From assembly GCF_900104525.1 (NCBI RefSeq), contig NZ_LT629711.1, positions 1,612,001 to 1,676,000 on the forward strand: DNA of 64,000 bases, given 5' to 3'. Below the pieces are notes generated by a model that was not told the DNA's origin, did no database searches, and saw only the letters and a list, made by a program, of their open reading frames with translations. Positions 16,971 to 25,612 of the stretch are shown here, in pieces. This DNA comes from Pedococcus dokdonensis (GTDB taxonomy: Bacteria; Actinomycetota; Actinomycetes; Actinomycetales; Dermatophilaceae). Numbering within the stretch: the first letter of the stretch is position 1; every line of letters starts with the position of its first letter. The translations under genes were made by a program, and so were the position numbers.

Positions 16971-18244
16971 TCAGGCGGAGCGCTTGCGGGTGCGCTTGGG
17001 CTCCTCGTCGCGCCGCACGATGGTCGGCAGCACGTTGTCGAGGACGACCTCACGGGTGACCACGACGCGGGAGATGCCCTCGTCGCTCGGGACGTCGAAC
17101 ATCACCGGCATCAGCACCTCCTCCATGATCGCGCGCAGGCCCCGGGCCCCGGTGCCCCGGGTCAGGGCCTGGTCGGCGATCGCCTCGAGGGCGTCGTCGG
17201 TGAACTCGAGCTCGACGTTGTCGATCTCGAACATCTTCTTGTACTGCTTCACCAGCGCGTTGCGCGGCTGGGACAGGATCGTCACGAGGGAGGCCTGGTC
17301 GAGCGGGCTGACCGTGGTGATGACGGGGAGCCGGCCGATGAACTCGGGGATCAGCCCGAACTTCATCAGGTCCTCGGGCATCACCTCGTGGATCGAGTCG
17401 GCCAGGTCCTTGGGGTGTGCAGCTCGGAGCCGAACCCCAGTCCCTTCTTGCCGTTGCGCGACTCGATGAGCTTCTCGAGCCCGGCGAACGCGCCACCCAC
17501 GATGAACAGCACGTTCGTGGTGTCGATCTGGATGAACTCCTGGTGCGGGTGCTTGCGGCCACCCTGCGGCGGCACCGACGCGGTGGTGCCCTCGAGGATC
17601 TTGAGCAGCGCTTGCTGGACCCCCTCACCCGACACGTCACGGGTGATGCTCGGGTTCTCGGACTTGCGGGCGATCTTGTCGACCTCGTCGATGTAGATGA
17701 TGCCCGTCTCGGCCTTCTTGACGTCGTAGTCAGCGGCCTGGATCAGCTTGAGGAGGATGTTCTCGACGTCCTCACCGACGTAGCCCGCCTCGGTCAGCGC
17801 GGTCGCGTCGGCGATCGCGAACGGGACGTTGAGCATCCGGGCCAGGGTCTGCGCGAGATAGGTCTTGCCACAGCCGGTCGGGCCGATCAGCAGGATGTTG
17901 GACTTGGCGATGTCGACCGACTCGGCGTCCTTCTTGCCGGTCGTCTCACCGGCCTGGATCCGCTTGTAGTGGTTGTAGACCGCCACGGCGAGGGCCCGCT
18001 TCGCGACGTCCTGGCCGATGACGTAGTTCTGCAGGAACTCGAAGATCTCGCGGGGCTTGGGCAGCTCGTCGAGGCCCAGCTCGGAGGACTCGGCGAGCTC
18101 CTCCTCGATGATCTCGTTGCAGAGGTCGATGCACTCGTCGCAGATGTAGACCCCGGGGCCGGCGATGAGCTTCTTGACCTGCTTCTGGCTCTTGCCGCAG
18201 AACGAGCACTTCAGCAGGTCGCCGCTCTCTCCCATGCGTGCCAC
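16971..18244 (-). pseudogene. clpX: ATP-dependent Clp protease ATP-binding subunit ClpX, frameshifted in this sequence
   Basis: ClpX is the AAA+ unfoldase that feeds ClpP1P2. The N-terminal zinc finger (CSFC and CDEC), Walker A GPTGCGKT, pore loop GYVGED and the IPEFIGRLP region are all present, but in two frames. The first part (18244 to about 17412) reads well to [10 protein letters not shown]; the rest ([10 protein letters not shown] to the Arg/Lys-rich end) is in another frame. Adding one base to the four-base G run at 17412-17415 restores a 424-residue protein of normal length. The GTG start at 18244 gives the usual N-terminus ([12 protein letters not shown]) and has GGAGGA six bases upstream. 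Sequencing error is likelier than true loss, since ClpX is normally essential in this phylum. Confidence 0.9.
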
Positions 18245-18329
18245 GCGAAGTCCTCCGGTCTGTCTGACGAACCTGTCCGACGAGTCTGTTGGCGATGCGG
18301 CCCGGGTGCGGACCGGCAACGCTCCGACG

Positions 18330-19073
18330 CTACAGCGCGGGGCACCGCCTTCGCTCCATTGAAACCGCCGAGTCGCCGGTTCGTCGCGCTTGTCCGCTGA
18401 GGGCGGACAACACGCCGAGGTCAGGCGCGTGGCGGCGGCGCGGGCCGGCCGCGGCCCCTGCCGATGACCACGACCAGGGCCGCGGCGAGCGCGACGGCCA
18501 GGGCCGTGCCGCCGAGCAGCGGGACCAGCCATCCCCGGCCCCGATCGGGGGCGCCACCGAGCCGGCCGGCCGCGCGACAGGCGTCGCACCGTGCGGTGCC
18601 ACCGTCGCGGCGGGAGCCGGTGCGTGCCCGGCGCCCGCCACGGCCTCCACCTGCGCGACCAGGAGGGGTTCGGCGGGTCCGGTTCCACCGCACAGGCTCG
18701 CCCACAGCCCGTCCCCCCGCTCCTGGGCGAAGACGACGTACTCCCGCCCCGGCTCCATCCCCTCGAGGCCGCAGGACCCCCCGTCTCCCGACGAGCTGAC
18801 CCACGTCGTCGGGGCCGCGCTGCCGCGGTAGACCCCGGTCACGGCGAACCGGTAGCTGCGGGCCGGCGACCCGGTCGACGGGTCCTGGAGCCCCGCGGGC
18901 CGGTCGACCTTCTCGAGCGCACCACGCAGGACCACGTCGGAGCGGTCCGCGTACTCGGCGGTGGTGGCGCTGGCGCAGGAGCACGCCCAGGCGGGCGAGC
19001 TGGGAAGGACCACCAGGGCGGCGAAGACCACCGGGACGAGCAGCAGCGCGCGTTTCACACCGCTCGGACGCAT
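18330..19073 (-). CDS. Exported Cys-rich (CSC/NTR-like) protein, probably frameshifted near its C-terminus
   Basis: A signal peptide ([19 protein letters not shown], cleaved around AWA) is followed at once by [21 protein letters not shown]. This is the start of TIMP/NTR-like domains in which the first mature residue is Cys. Later Cys residues ([12 protein letters not shown]) could pair with it. After about residue 170 the literal frame turns Arg/Ser/Pro-rich. One extra base in the C run at 18533-18536 would instead give [16 protein letters not shown], a good membrane helix, with a stop at 18421 just before a hairpin. So the true gene is probably 18421-19073. It sits between clpP2 and clpX; its role is unknown. 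Confidence 0.6.
   Translation of the reverse strand: MRPSGVKRALLLVPVVFAALVVLPSSPAWACSCASATTAEYADRSDVVLRGALEKVDRPAGLQDPSTGSPARSYRFAVTGVYRGSAAPTTWVSSSGDGGSCGLEGMEPGREYVVFAQERGDGLWASLCGGTGPAEPLLVAQVEAVAGAGHAPAPAATVAPHGATPVARPAGSVAPPIGAGDGWSRCSAARPWPSRSPRPWSWSSAGAAAGPRRRHAPDLGVLSALSGQARRTGDSAVSMERRRCPAL
18390..18410 (-). terminator. Hairpin after the Cys-rich protein gene
   Basis: TTGTCCGC and GCGGACAA form a perfect 8-bp stem around TGAGG, 11 bases past the stop that repairing the frameshift would restore at 18421. It probably ends the leftward transcript upstream of clpX; a role as an operator for clpX is the alternative. Confidence 0.45.
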
Positions 19074-19115
19074 CCCGCCAGTGCGCCGTTCCCGACCAGT
19101 CCTCGCCCGGACACA

Positions 19116-19152
19116 GGTATGCCGCCCACTCGAGGCGAGCGGGCGGCATACC
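19116..19152 (-). terminator. 12-bp-stem hairpin built from two inverted GTATGCCG octamers, after clpP2
   Basis: GGTATGCCGCCC at 19116-19127 pairs perfectly with GGGCGGCATACC at 19141-19152, and the loop itself contains CTCG/CGAG. It lies between the clpP2 stop and the next leftward gene and has no T run, so it is a terminator or attenuator of uncertain strength. Both arms carry the octamer that recurs through this window. Confidence 0.55.
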
Positions 19153-19188
19153 GGGCGGTGCGTGGCGCGGGGCGCAGCCCCACGGTGG

Positions 19189-19866
19189 TCAGGACTCCAG
19201 GGCGCCCTTGCGGGAGGCGAGCACCTCGTCGATGAGGCCGTACTCGACGGCCTCCTGCGCGGACAGGATCTTGTCGCGCTCGATGTCGTTGCGGACCTGC
19301 TCGGCGGTGCGCCCGGAGTGCTTCGCCCAGGTCTCCTCGAGCCAGGTGCGCATGCGCAGCACCTCGTTGGCCTGGATCTCGATGTCGGACGCCTGCCCGT
19401 AGTCGCCACCGGCCAGCGCGGGCTGGTGGATCAGGATCCGGGCGTTCGGGAGGGCGAAGCGCTTGCCCTTGGCACCCGCGGACAGCAGCACCGCGGCCGC
19501 CGAGGCGGCCTGGCCGATGACGAAGGTCTGCACGTCCGGCCGGATGTACTGCATGGTGTCGTAGATCGCAGCCATCGCGGTGAACGAGCCACCCGGGCTG
19601 TTGATGTACATCAGGATGTCGCGGTCGGGGTCCTGGGACTCCAGCACGATCAGCTGGGCGATGACGTCGTCGGCCGACGCGTCGTCGACCTGCACGCCGA
19701 GGAAGATGATCCGGTCCTCGAACAGCTTGGTGTAGGGGTCGAGCCGCTTCATGCCGTAGGAGGTGCGCTCCTCGAACTGGGGCAGGATGTAGCGGCTGGA
19801 CGGACCCGGGACCTGCAGCCCGCCGCGACCGGCGGCGTGCATGGCGGGGTTGATGTTGGCGTTCAT
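19189..19866 (-). CDS. clpP2: ATP-dependent Clp protease proteolytic subunit ClpP2
   Basis: This 225-residue serine protease subunit forms one of the two heptameric rings of the actinobacterial ClpP1P2 peptidase. The nucleophile Ser lies in [16 protein letters not shown], the His in RILIHQPAL and the Asp further on near [11 protein letters not shown]. The start ATG at 19866 lies 11 bases after the clpP1 stop, so both are in one transcript. The N-terminal extension before [13 protein letters not shown] is normal for ClpP2. Confidence 0.93.
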   Translation of the reverse strand: MNANINPAMHAAGRGGLQVPGPSSRYILPQFEERTSYGMKRLDPYTKLFEDRIIFLGVQVDDASADDVIAQLIVLESQDPDRDILMYINSPGGSFTAMAAIYDTMQYIRPDVQTFVIGQAASAAAVLLSAGAKGKRFALPNARILIHQPALAGGDYGQASDIEIQANEVLRMRTWLEETWAKHSGRTAEQVRNDIERDKILSAQEAVEYGLIDEVLASRKGALES

Positions 19867-19877
19867 GTGTCGATCCC

Positions 19878-20531
19878 TCACTTGTCCCCGGTGACCGGGT
19901 TGTCGTCGCCGCCGCGGCCGCCACCGGCCTGCGCTGCGCTGCTGAACACGTGGTCGACGAAGCCGTACTCCTTGGCCTCCTCGGCGCTGAACCAGCGGTC
20001 GCGGTCGGAGTCCTTCTCGATCTGCTCCTTGGTCTGACCGGTGTGCTCGGCGATCAGCTCGGCCATCTGGTTCTTGACGTAGAGCATCTGCTCGGCCTGG
20101 ATCTTGATGTCGGAGGCCGTGCCACCGATGCCACCGGACGGCTGGTGCATCATCACGCGGGCGTGCGGCGTCGCGTAGCGCTTGCCCTGGGTGCCGGCCG
20201 ACAGCAGGAACTGGCCCATCGAGGCCGCCATGCCCATCGCCACCGTCGCGACGTCGTTGGGGATCCACTTCATCGTGTCGTAGATCGCCATGCCCGCGGA
20301 GATCGAGCCGCCGGGGCTGTTGATGTAGAGCCAGATGTCCTTGCCCGGGTCCTCGGCCGCCAGCAGCAGCAGCTGCGCGCAGATCGCGTTCGCGTTGTCG
20401 TCGCGGACGTCGGAGCCGAGGAAGATGATCCGCTCCTTGAGCAGACGGTTGTAGATGTGGTCGTCCAGACCGCCCTGCGGGCCCTCGCCCGCGGCGACGA
20501 TCTTCTGTGGCGTCTCGGCGCTGCTCACCAT
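19878..20531 (-). CDS. clpP1: ATP-dependent Clp protease proteolytic subunit ClpP1
   Basis: This 217-residue ClpP subunit has the catalytic Ser in [17 protein letters not shown] and the His in [11 protein letters not shown] short Gly-rich C-terminus ([10 protein letters not shown]) follows the fold. The ATG at 20531 follows GGGAAAAGAGAC. It is the promoter-proximal gene of the clpP1-clpP2 operon. A ClgR-like palindrome lies about 85 bases upstream, consistent with ClgR activation of clpP1P2 known in other actinobacteria. Confidence 0.93.
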   Translation of the reverse strand: MVSSAETPQKIVAAGEGPQGGLDDHIYNRLLKERIIFLGSDVRDDNANAICAQLLLLAAEDPGKDIWLYINSPGGSISAGMAIYDTMKWIPNDVATVAMGMAASMGQFLLSAGTQGKRYATPHARVMMHQPSGGIGGTASDIKIQAEQMLYVKNQMAELIAEHTGQTKEQIEKDSDRDRWFSAEEAKEYGFVDHVFSSAAQAGGGRGGDDNPVTGDK

Positions 20532-20613
20532 GTCTCTTTTCCCTCGCGGTTCGTGCTTGTCAGTGACCCTAACGCGGGGGCGGTGGGGAGAAGTCCCCGA
20601 TTCCCGTCGTGTT

Positions 20614-20624
20614 CGCCCTGAGCG
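20614..20624 (-). promoter_or_regulatory. ClgR-like box upstream of clpP1P2
   Basis: On the clpP1 strand the sequence reads CGCTCAGGGCG followed by AAC. It matches the CGC-YNANR-GCG core reported for ClgR, which activates clp genes in Corynebacterium, Streptomyces and Mycobacterium. It sits 83 bases before the clpP1 ATG, a sensible activator position. clgR itself is not in the window. Confidence 0.5.
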
Positions 20625-20723
20625 CACAACGCTCAACGGGCCGGCCGCGCCGGACCGACCACGGCGGCTGCCACGTCGCCGCCACGGTCAGCGCCGGCTC
20701 GCCAGCACGACCCGGAGGTGGCG

Positions 20724-21977
20724 TCAGCGGCCGGTCTCGGACGGTTCGGCCGTCCTGGTCGCCGCCGTCGCCAGCTCGCGGGTGGCGGGGATGACCAGCA
20801 TCGCGAGCGCGACGATGACCGTGACGACCGCCAGCGAGCGCAGCACGGTGAAGCGGTCACCGAGGAAGCCGAGCAACGGCGGGCCGGCGATGAACGCGGT
20901 GTACCCGATCGTCGCGACGACCGACATCCGGGCCCCGGCGCGGGCCGGGTCGTCCGCCGAGGCGGAGATGCCGACCGGGAAGCCGAGCGAGGCACCGACA
21001 CCCCAGATCGCCGCACCCACGTAGGCCAACGGCGCGTTGCCGAAGATCACCAGCAGGGAGCCGATCGCGGCCATCAGGAAGGTCACCCGCAGCACCGGCA
21101 CCCGGCCGTGCCGGTCGAGCAGCCTGGTCCCGAGCACCCGGCCCAGCGTCATGAAGGACAGGAAGACCGCGAAGGCGAGCACGCCAGCCCAGTTGGGCAG
21201 GTCGTGCCCCTCGACGAAGCCGACCGCGATCCAGTCGTTGGCGATGCCCTCGGTGAAGGCGGCGGCCAGCACGACCAGCCCGATCATCAGGGTGCGGGGC
21301 TCGAGCCAGGCCGAGCGGGTCGGGCCCGTCGGAGCCTCGGCCCCGGTGGCCCCGGCCAGCTCGGAGTCGGTCTCCACCTCGACCGACCGCGGCAGGAAGG
21401 CGCGCAGGCTCCAGGCGGCCACCGCGACCGTGATGACCACGGCTCCGAGCAGGTGCGGCACCAGCGAGATGCCGGCCCAGGACATCAGTGCGCCGACCAG
21501 CGCCGCGACGACGGTGCCCCCGGAGAACGCCGCGTGGAAGTGCGGCATGACGGTGCGCCCGAGCAGCCGCTCGACGGCGGCACCCTCGAGGTTCATCGCC
21601 ACGTCCCAGAGGCCGACCCCGCTGCCGAGCAGGAGGAGGAAGAGCGCCATGAGCAGCCGGGACTCGGCGACGTCGACGGCCATCCCGATCCCGAGGAGAC
21701 CGGCCGATGCGACGGCCACGCCCACGACGACGGCCGGCGCCGCCCCGATCCGGTCGGCGACCTTGCCCGCGAAGGGCAGCGTGAGCACCGAGCCCACCGA
21801 CGCGGCGAAGAGGGTCAGGCCCAGCTCCCCTGCGGAGAGCCCCAGGGCCGCCTTGCTGTCGGCGATGCGCGAGGCGAACGAGGAGAAGGTGATACCGGCC
21901 AGCGCGAACACGACGAAGACGGCGTTGCGGGCGGCGACGACACGGGTCAGGGGCAGGGTGGCGGATGCGGTGCTCAC
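20724..21977 (-). CDS. Major facilitator superfamily transporter (YbjJ-like)
   Basis: This 417-residue MFS carrier has twelve predicted helices. The first-loop signature region reads PFAGKVADRIGAAPAVV and a conserved middle loop reads LLGRTVMPHFHAAFSGG. Such proteins resemble YbjJ and act as efflux or uptake carriers of unknown substrate. The GTG at 21977 is the most upstream start before the operator region. It is divergent from a LacI-type regulator and the gap holds two palindromes, so the regulator probably represses this gene and the substrate may be a sugar or related small molecule. Confidence 0.8.
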   Translation of the reverse strand: MSTASATLPLTRVVAARNAVFVVFALAGITFSSFASRIADSKAALGLSAGELGLTLFAASVGSVLTLPFAGKVADRIGAAPAVVVGVAVASAGLLGIGMAVDVAESRLLMALFLLLLGSGVGLWDVAMNLEGAAVERLLGRTVMPHFHAAFSGGTVVAALVGALMSWAGISLVPHLLGAVVITVAVAAWSLRAFLPRSVEVETDSELAGATGAEAPTGPTRSAWLEPRTLMIGLVVLAAAFTEGIANDWIAVGFVEGHDLPNWAGVLAFAVFLSFMTLGRVLGTRLLDRHGRVPVLRVTFLMAAIGSLLVIFGNAPLAYVGAAIWGVGASLGFPVGISASADDPARAGARMSVVATIGYTAFIAGPPLLGFLGDRFTVLRSLAVVTVIVALAMLVIPATRELATAATRTAEPSETGR

Positions 21978-22050
21978 GGAGGCTCTCGGCGGTGGTCTGG
22001 TGGGTGGTCTGGTGGCGGCCCGAGCGGTTTGCGAGGGGGTCTCGGCCTGG

Positions 22051-22078
22051 TCGAATCGATTCGGTCGAATCGATTCGA
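22051..22078. promoter_or_regulatory. Two tandem LacI-type operators
   Basis: CGAATCGATTCG (22052-22063) and TCGAATCGATTCGA (22065-22078) are perfect palindromes with the central CpG typical of LacI-family operators. Their centres are 14 bp apart, directly before the lacI-type gene and divergent from the MFS gene. The likely role is autoregulation plus control of the transporter. Confidence 0.65.
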
Positions 22079-22091
22079 TAGTGTGTCCCCC

Positions 22092-23174
22092 GTGAGCCCC
22101 CTCCGTCAACCTCGTCCCACCCTGCGCGCCGTGGCGCAGGCTGCCGGCGTGTCCACGTCGACGGCCTCGCTCGCCTTCAGCGGCAAGGGGCCGGTCGCCC
22201 CGGAGACCGTGGCCCGCGTGCGCGCCGCTGCCGACGAGCTGGGGTATGCCGGGCCGGACCCCCTCGCGTCGTCCCTGCGCCAGGGGCGCTCGGGTGTCGT
22301 CGGCGTCGTGGTCGAGGGCCGGCTGCTGCACGCCTTCCGCGACCCCTTCGCGGTCAGCGTGCTCGACGGCCTGTCCCAGGTGCTGGACGAGATCCCCGCC
22401 GGGATGCTGCTCATCGCGCAACCGGCCGGCACACCGGAGCGAGCGATCACCCAGCTGTCCGCCACGGCGCTGGACGCCGTCGTCTTCTCGCTCTGCGGGC
22501 CTGACACGAACCCGGCGGTCGACCACCTGGCCGCACGCGGCATACCGATGCTCGGCGACGGCTCCCCCGCCGACCCGCGCATCACGCACCTGGCCCTGGA
22601 CAACCGCGGTGCCACCGCCGAGCTCGGTCGGCTCCTCGCCGGGCTGGGCCACCGCCGGGTGGCGCACGTGATGATGCCGCTGCGGCACGACTCGGCGACC
22701 GGGCCGGCCACCCTGGACGACGTCGTGGCGGCCGAGTTCGCCGACACCCGCGACCGCGCGCTCGGCTTCCTCGACGTGTTCGGCGACGACGGTGCAGCGT
22801 CGTCCGCCCTGGTGCAGACCTCGATCCCCGACGTCGAACAGGGCGCCCGGGCCGCCCGGCTCCTCCTCGACGTGCCCGCCGACCGCCGGCCCACCGCCGT
22901 CGTCGCGCAGTCGGACCTGCTCGCGATGGGCGTGGTGCGGGCCGCCGAGGAGCTGGGGCTGCGGGTGCCGCAGGACCTCAGCGTCACCGGTTTCGACGGC
23001 GTCGAGCTGCCGTGGTTCGCAGGCACGCTCACGACGATCGACCAGCACGGCGGGGCCAAGGGACGGCGGATGGGCGAGATGCTGCGCCAGCTGCTCGCCG
23101 GCGAGCGCCCCGCGGACGCGGTGCAGCGCACCGACCTGCGCGTCGGCACGACCACGGCGCCGGCACGGGACTGA
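22092..23174 (+). CDS. LacI-family transcriptional regulator
   Basis: This 360-residue repressor has an N-terminal HTH (TLRAVAQAAGVSTSTASLAF, then the hinge region DELGYAGPDPLASSLRQGR) and a periplasmic-binding-protein-like effector domain. In that domain are VAQSDLLAMGVVRAAEELG and LSVTGFDGVELPW. The GTG at 22092 is preferred; a GTG at 22083 is in frame too. The two palindromes just upstream are its probable operators. The effector ligand cannot be told from sequence. Confidence 0.9.
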   Translation: MSPLRQPRPTLRAVAQAAGVSTSTASLAFSGKGPVAPETVARVRAAADELGYAGPDPLASSLRQGRSGVVGVVVEGRLLHAFRDPFAVSVLDGLSQVLDEIPAGMLLIAQPAGTPERAITQLSATALDAVVFSLCGPDTNPAVDHLAARGIPMLGDGSPADPRITHLALDNRGATAELGRLLAGLGHRRVAHVMMPLRHDSATGPATLDDVVAAEFADTRDRALGFLDVFGDDGAASSALVQTSIPDVEQGARAARLLLDVPADRRPTAVVAQSDLLAMGVVRAAEELGLRVPQDLSVTGFDGVELPWFAGTLTTIDQHGGAKGRRMGEMLRQLLAGERPADAVQRTDLRVGTTTAPARD

Positions 23175-23225
23175 CCCGGGTGTCCGGTCGACCCTCAGCC
23201 GGTCAGGCGGTCGACCGCCGAGCGG

Positions 23226-23741
23226 TCAGGAGCGCAGGACGCCGACGCTCTGGTCGTCGAGCGGCTGGACCGTGGACTGCGCCTCGTCGGCGGCTTGGGC
23301 CTCGGCCAGCTCGGCCGCCCGCTCCGCCTCGGCGGCCTGGGCCGCCTGGAGCGTCTTGGTGGCCTCGGACGGCTCGGCCACCAGGTGCACGGTGATGTAG
23401 CGACCCTTGTCGTCCACCGTCACGGCGCTCTCGAAGTCCATCAGGCTGTCGGTGCACGACACGGTGTGCGCCTCCCACGGCACGTCCGCCGACACCGTCT
23501 GCCACAGCCGCTCGACGCCCATGCCGGCCTCCCACGGCAGCACGCCGTCGGCGCAGCGGCAGACCCCGATGACCAGCTGGTCGGGGTCGTCGGTGTGACC
23601 GAGCTCGACCTCGGCGAACAGCCGGCTCGAGGTCAGGGCAGCCTGCAGCGTGTGGCGCAGGTGAGTGGCCAGGGCGGAGTCAGCCGGGTTGGCGTTCTCC
23701 TGCACCGCGAGCCGCAGCTTGTGGAATGACGTGACGTCCAT
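23226..23741 (-). CDS. Hypothetical protein with Ala/Glu coiled-coil C-terminus
   Basis: This 171-residue soluble protein is not recognised by family. The first 120 residues look folded, with a CRCADG pair of cysteines and a single CTDSLMDFESAV. The last 45 residues are Ala/Glu/Gln-rich and likely helical or coiled coil. It lies leftward after trigger factor, separated from it by a strong hairpin, and converges on the LacI gene. Codon use is normal, so the frame is probably real. Confidence 0.55.
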   Translation of the reverse strand: MDVTSFHKLRLAVQENANPADSALATHLRHTLQAALTSSRLFAEVELGHTDDPDQLVIGVCRCADGVLPWEAGMGVERLWQTVSADVPWEAHTVSCTDSLMDFESAVTVDDKGRYITVHLVAEPSEATKTLQAAQAAEAERAAELAEAQAADEAQSTVQPLDDQSVGVLRS

Positions 23742-23785
23742 GCCTCATGGTCGGGCGAGCGGGGCAGACCGTGGTTCACCCAAAT

Positions 23786-23825
23786 GTCGTAGGTCGCGTT
23801 CCCGGCTGGGAACGCGACCTACGAC
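23786..23825 (-). terminator. 18-bp perfect hairpin after trigger factor
   Basis: GTCGTAGGTCGCGTTCCC and GGGAACGCGACCTACGAC form a perfect 18-bp stem with a GGCT tetraloop, 31 bases past the tig stop. It is the probable terminator of tig. It is longer than needed for an intrinsic terminator and lacks a clean T run. Confidence 0.65.
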
Positions 23826-23855
23826 TTGCTGCGGTTTGCTGCCGTTGGATGGCGC

Positions 23856-25211
23856 TCAGGCGTGGTCGTGACCCTCGTGGTCGTGACCCTCGTGGTCGTG
23901 ACCCTCGTGGTCGTCGCCCTCGAAGAGCTGGGAGGCGACGTCGGTGGCGGTCACCTCGTTGAGGTCGACGGCCTGGCCGGCGGTGTCGACGACCTTCGCC
24001 TGCTCGAGCACGGCGGCCAGCGCCTTGCGGCGGGCCACCTCGGCGACCATCGCGGGCACCTGGCCCTGCTGGTCGATCGCCTGGGCGAACTGGTTCGGGT
24101 CCATGCCGTACTGCTGCGCCGACATCACGAGGTACTCGATCAGCTCGGGCTGCTCGACCTTCACCTCGGTCTTCTCGGCGATGGCGTCGAGGAGGAACTG
24201 GGCCTTGAGCGCCTTGCGGGTGTTGGCGTCGACCTCGGCGCGGTGCTCGTCGTCTTCGAGGCGGTTCTCGCCCTCGAGGTGCTGGTTGACCTCGGCCTCG
24301 ACGACACCGTCCGGCACCGGGATCTCGATGGTCTCGAGCAGGTGCTCGAGCACCTTGTCGCGGGCCTGGACGCCCTGCTCGAACTTCGCCGCCTGGTCGG
24401 CCTGCTTGGTGACGTCCTCGCGCAGCTCCTTGAGCGTGTCGAACTCGGAGGCCAGCTGGGCGAAGTCGTCGTCGAGGGCGGGCAGCTCGCGCACCTTGAC
24501 CGACTGCACGGTGACGACCACGTCGGCGTCCTCGCCCTCCCGGTCGCCGCCGGCCAGCGGCGCGGTGAACGACTTGGTCTCCTCGGCGGCCATGCCGGTG
24601 AGGGCCTCGTCGAGCCCGTCGAGCATGTTGCCGGAGCCGACCTCGTAGGAGACGCCGGTGACCGAGTCGATCTCCTCGTCGCCGATGCTGGCCTTGAGGT
24701 CGATGGACACGAAGTCGCCGTTCTCGACGGTGCGCTCGACGCCCTTGAGGGTGCCGAACCGCTCCTGGAGCGCCACGAGCCGGGCCTCGACGTCCTCGGG
24801 CGCGGCCTTCGCCTCGTCGACCTCGACGGTGATGCCGCTGAAGTCCTCGGGCAGGTCGACCTCGGGGCGCACGTCGACCTCGACGGTGAACTTCAGCTCC
24901 TGGCCGTCCTCGGCCGGCACCTCGGTCACGTCGACCTCGGGCTGCCCGATCGGGCGCACCTTGTTGTCCTCGACGGCCTGGCCGTAGAACTGCGGGAGCG
25001 CCTCGTTGACCGCCTCCTGCAGGACGGCGCCCCGGCCGACCCGCTGGTCGATGATGCGCGAGGGCACCTTGCCCTTGCGGAAACCGGGGACCTGGATCTG
25101 CGAGCCGATGGTGGCGTAGGCAGCGTCGAGGCTCGGCTTGAGCTCATCGAACGGCACCTCGACGGTCAGCTTGACCCGGGTCGGGTTGAGGGTCTCGACG
25201 GCACTCTTCAC
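23856..25211 (-). CDS. tig: Trigger factor, ribosome-associated chaperone
   Basis: This protein of about 451 residues has the ribosome-binding N-terminal domain (signature GFRKGKVPSRIIDQRVG), a central FKBP-type isomerase domain (GDFVSIDLKASIGDEE) and a helical C-terminal domain. The GTG at 25211 gives the usual N-terminus VKSAVETLNPTRVKL and has GGAG nine bases upstream. An ATG at 25226 lacks a ribosome site; its GGAG is in fact the site for the GTG. The end carries EGHDH repeats, a His/Asp-rich tail that may bind metal. A strong hairpin follows the stop. Confidence 0.93.
   Translation of the reverse strand: MKSAVETLNPTRVKLTVEVPFDELKPSLDAAYATIGSQIQVPGFRKGKVPSRIIDQRVGRGAVLQEAVNEALPQFYGQAVEDNKVRPIGQPEVDVTEVPAEDGQELKFTVEVDVRPEVDLPEDFSGITVEVDEAKAAPEDVEARLVALQERFGTLKGVERTVENGDFVSIDLKASIGDEEIDSVTGVSYEVGSGNMLDGLDEALTGMAAEETKSFTAPLAGGDREGEDADVVVTVQSVKVRELPALDDDFAQLASEFDTLKELREDVTKQADQAAKFEQGVQARDKVLEHLLETIEIPVPDGVVEAEVNQHLEGENRLEDDEHRAEVDANTRKALKAQFLLDAIAEKTEVKVEQPELIEYLVMSAQQYGMDPNQFAQAIDQQGQVPAMVAEVARRKALAAVLEQAKVVDTAGQAVDLNEVTATDVASQLFEGDDHEGHDHEGHDHEGHDHA
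23862..23921. repeat. Four 15-bp repeats encoding the EGHDH tail of trigger factor
   Basis: The unit GTGGTCGTGACCCTC occurs three times exactly and a fourth time with one substitution. It encodes the pentapeptide EGHDH on the minus strand. The copies are in phase, so copy number can change without a frameshift. Confidence 0.85.
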
Positions 25212-25612
25212 TGCGGGGTACTCCATGGTCTGAGGGAGGCGGGGTGACAACAGAAAGGCCCACTGCGGCGACGGTGTCGCGGCGACCGGGGCCAAAGCCT
25301 CATCCTAGCCGCTGGACCCCCGTGCTCCGAACCCAGCGTCGACGAGGGCACCACCACCGCCTCCGAGCACCCCCGTCCCGGGCGCGGGACAGGTCGTTCC
25401 GGCGGGTCCGCAGCGGCCGGGTCCTGACGGTTGACGCTGCTTGCCGCCGCTTGCCGAGGTCTGCAACGGGACGAGTCCGCGGGTCCGTCGGCGTCCATTG
25501 GCGCATTGCCGTAGCGCCCCTAGGATCGGGCGAGCGAGCGGCTGGCGGGACGCCGCCGTACCGCTCGGGACGACGGGCGTCAGGGCGCGCGAGGACGAAG
25601 GGGTTCAGACCA
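25212..25612 (+). promoter_or_regulatory. Intergenic region with a sigma-A-like promoter for the DUF11 gene
   Basis: This gap of about 400 bases separates divergent tig and the DUF11 gene. TTGGCG (25498-25503) and TAGGAT (25521-25526) are 17 bp apart and make a plausible promoter for the rightward gene. GAGGACGAAGGGG at 25591-25603 is a candidate ribosome site. A second TTGACG lies at 25431 without a clear partner. I see no gene in this stretch. Confidence 0.4.
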
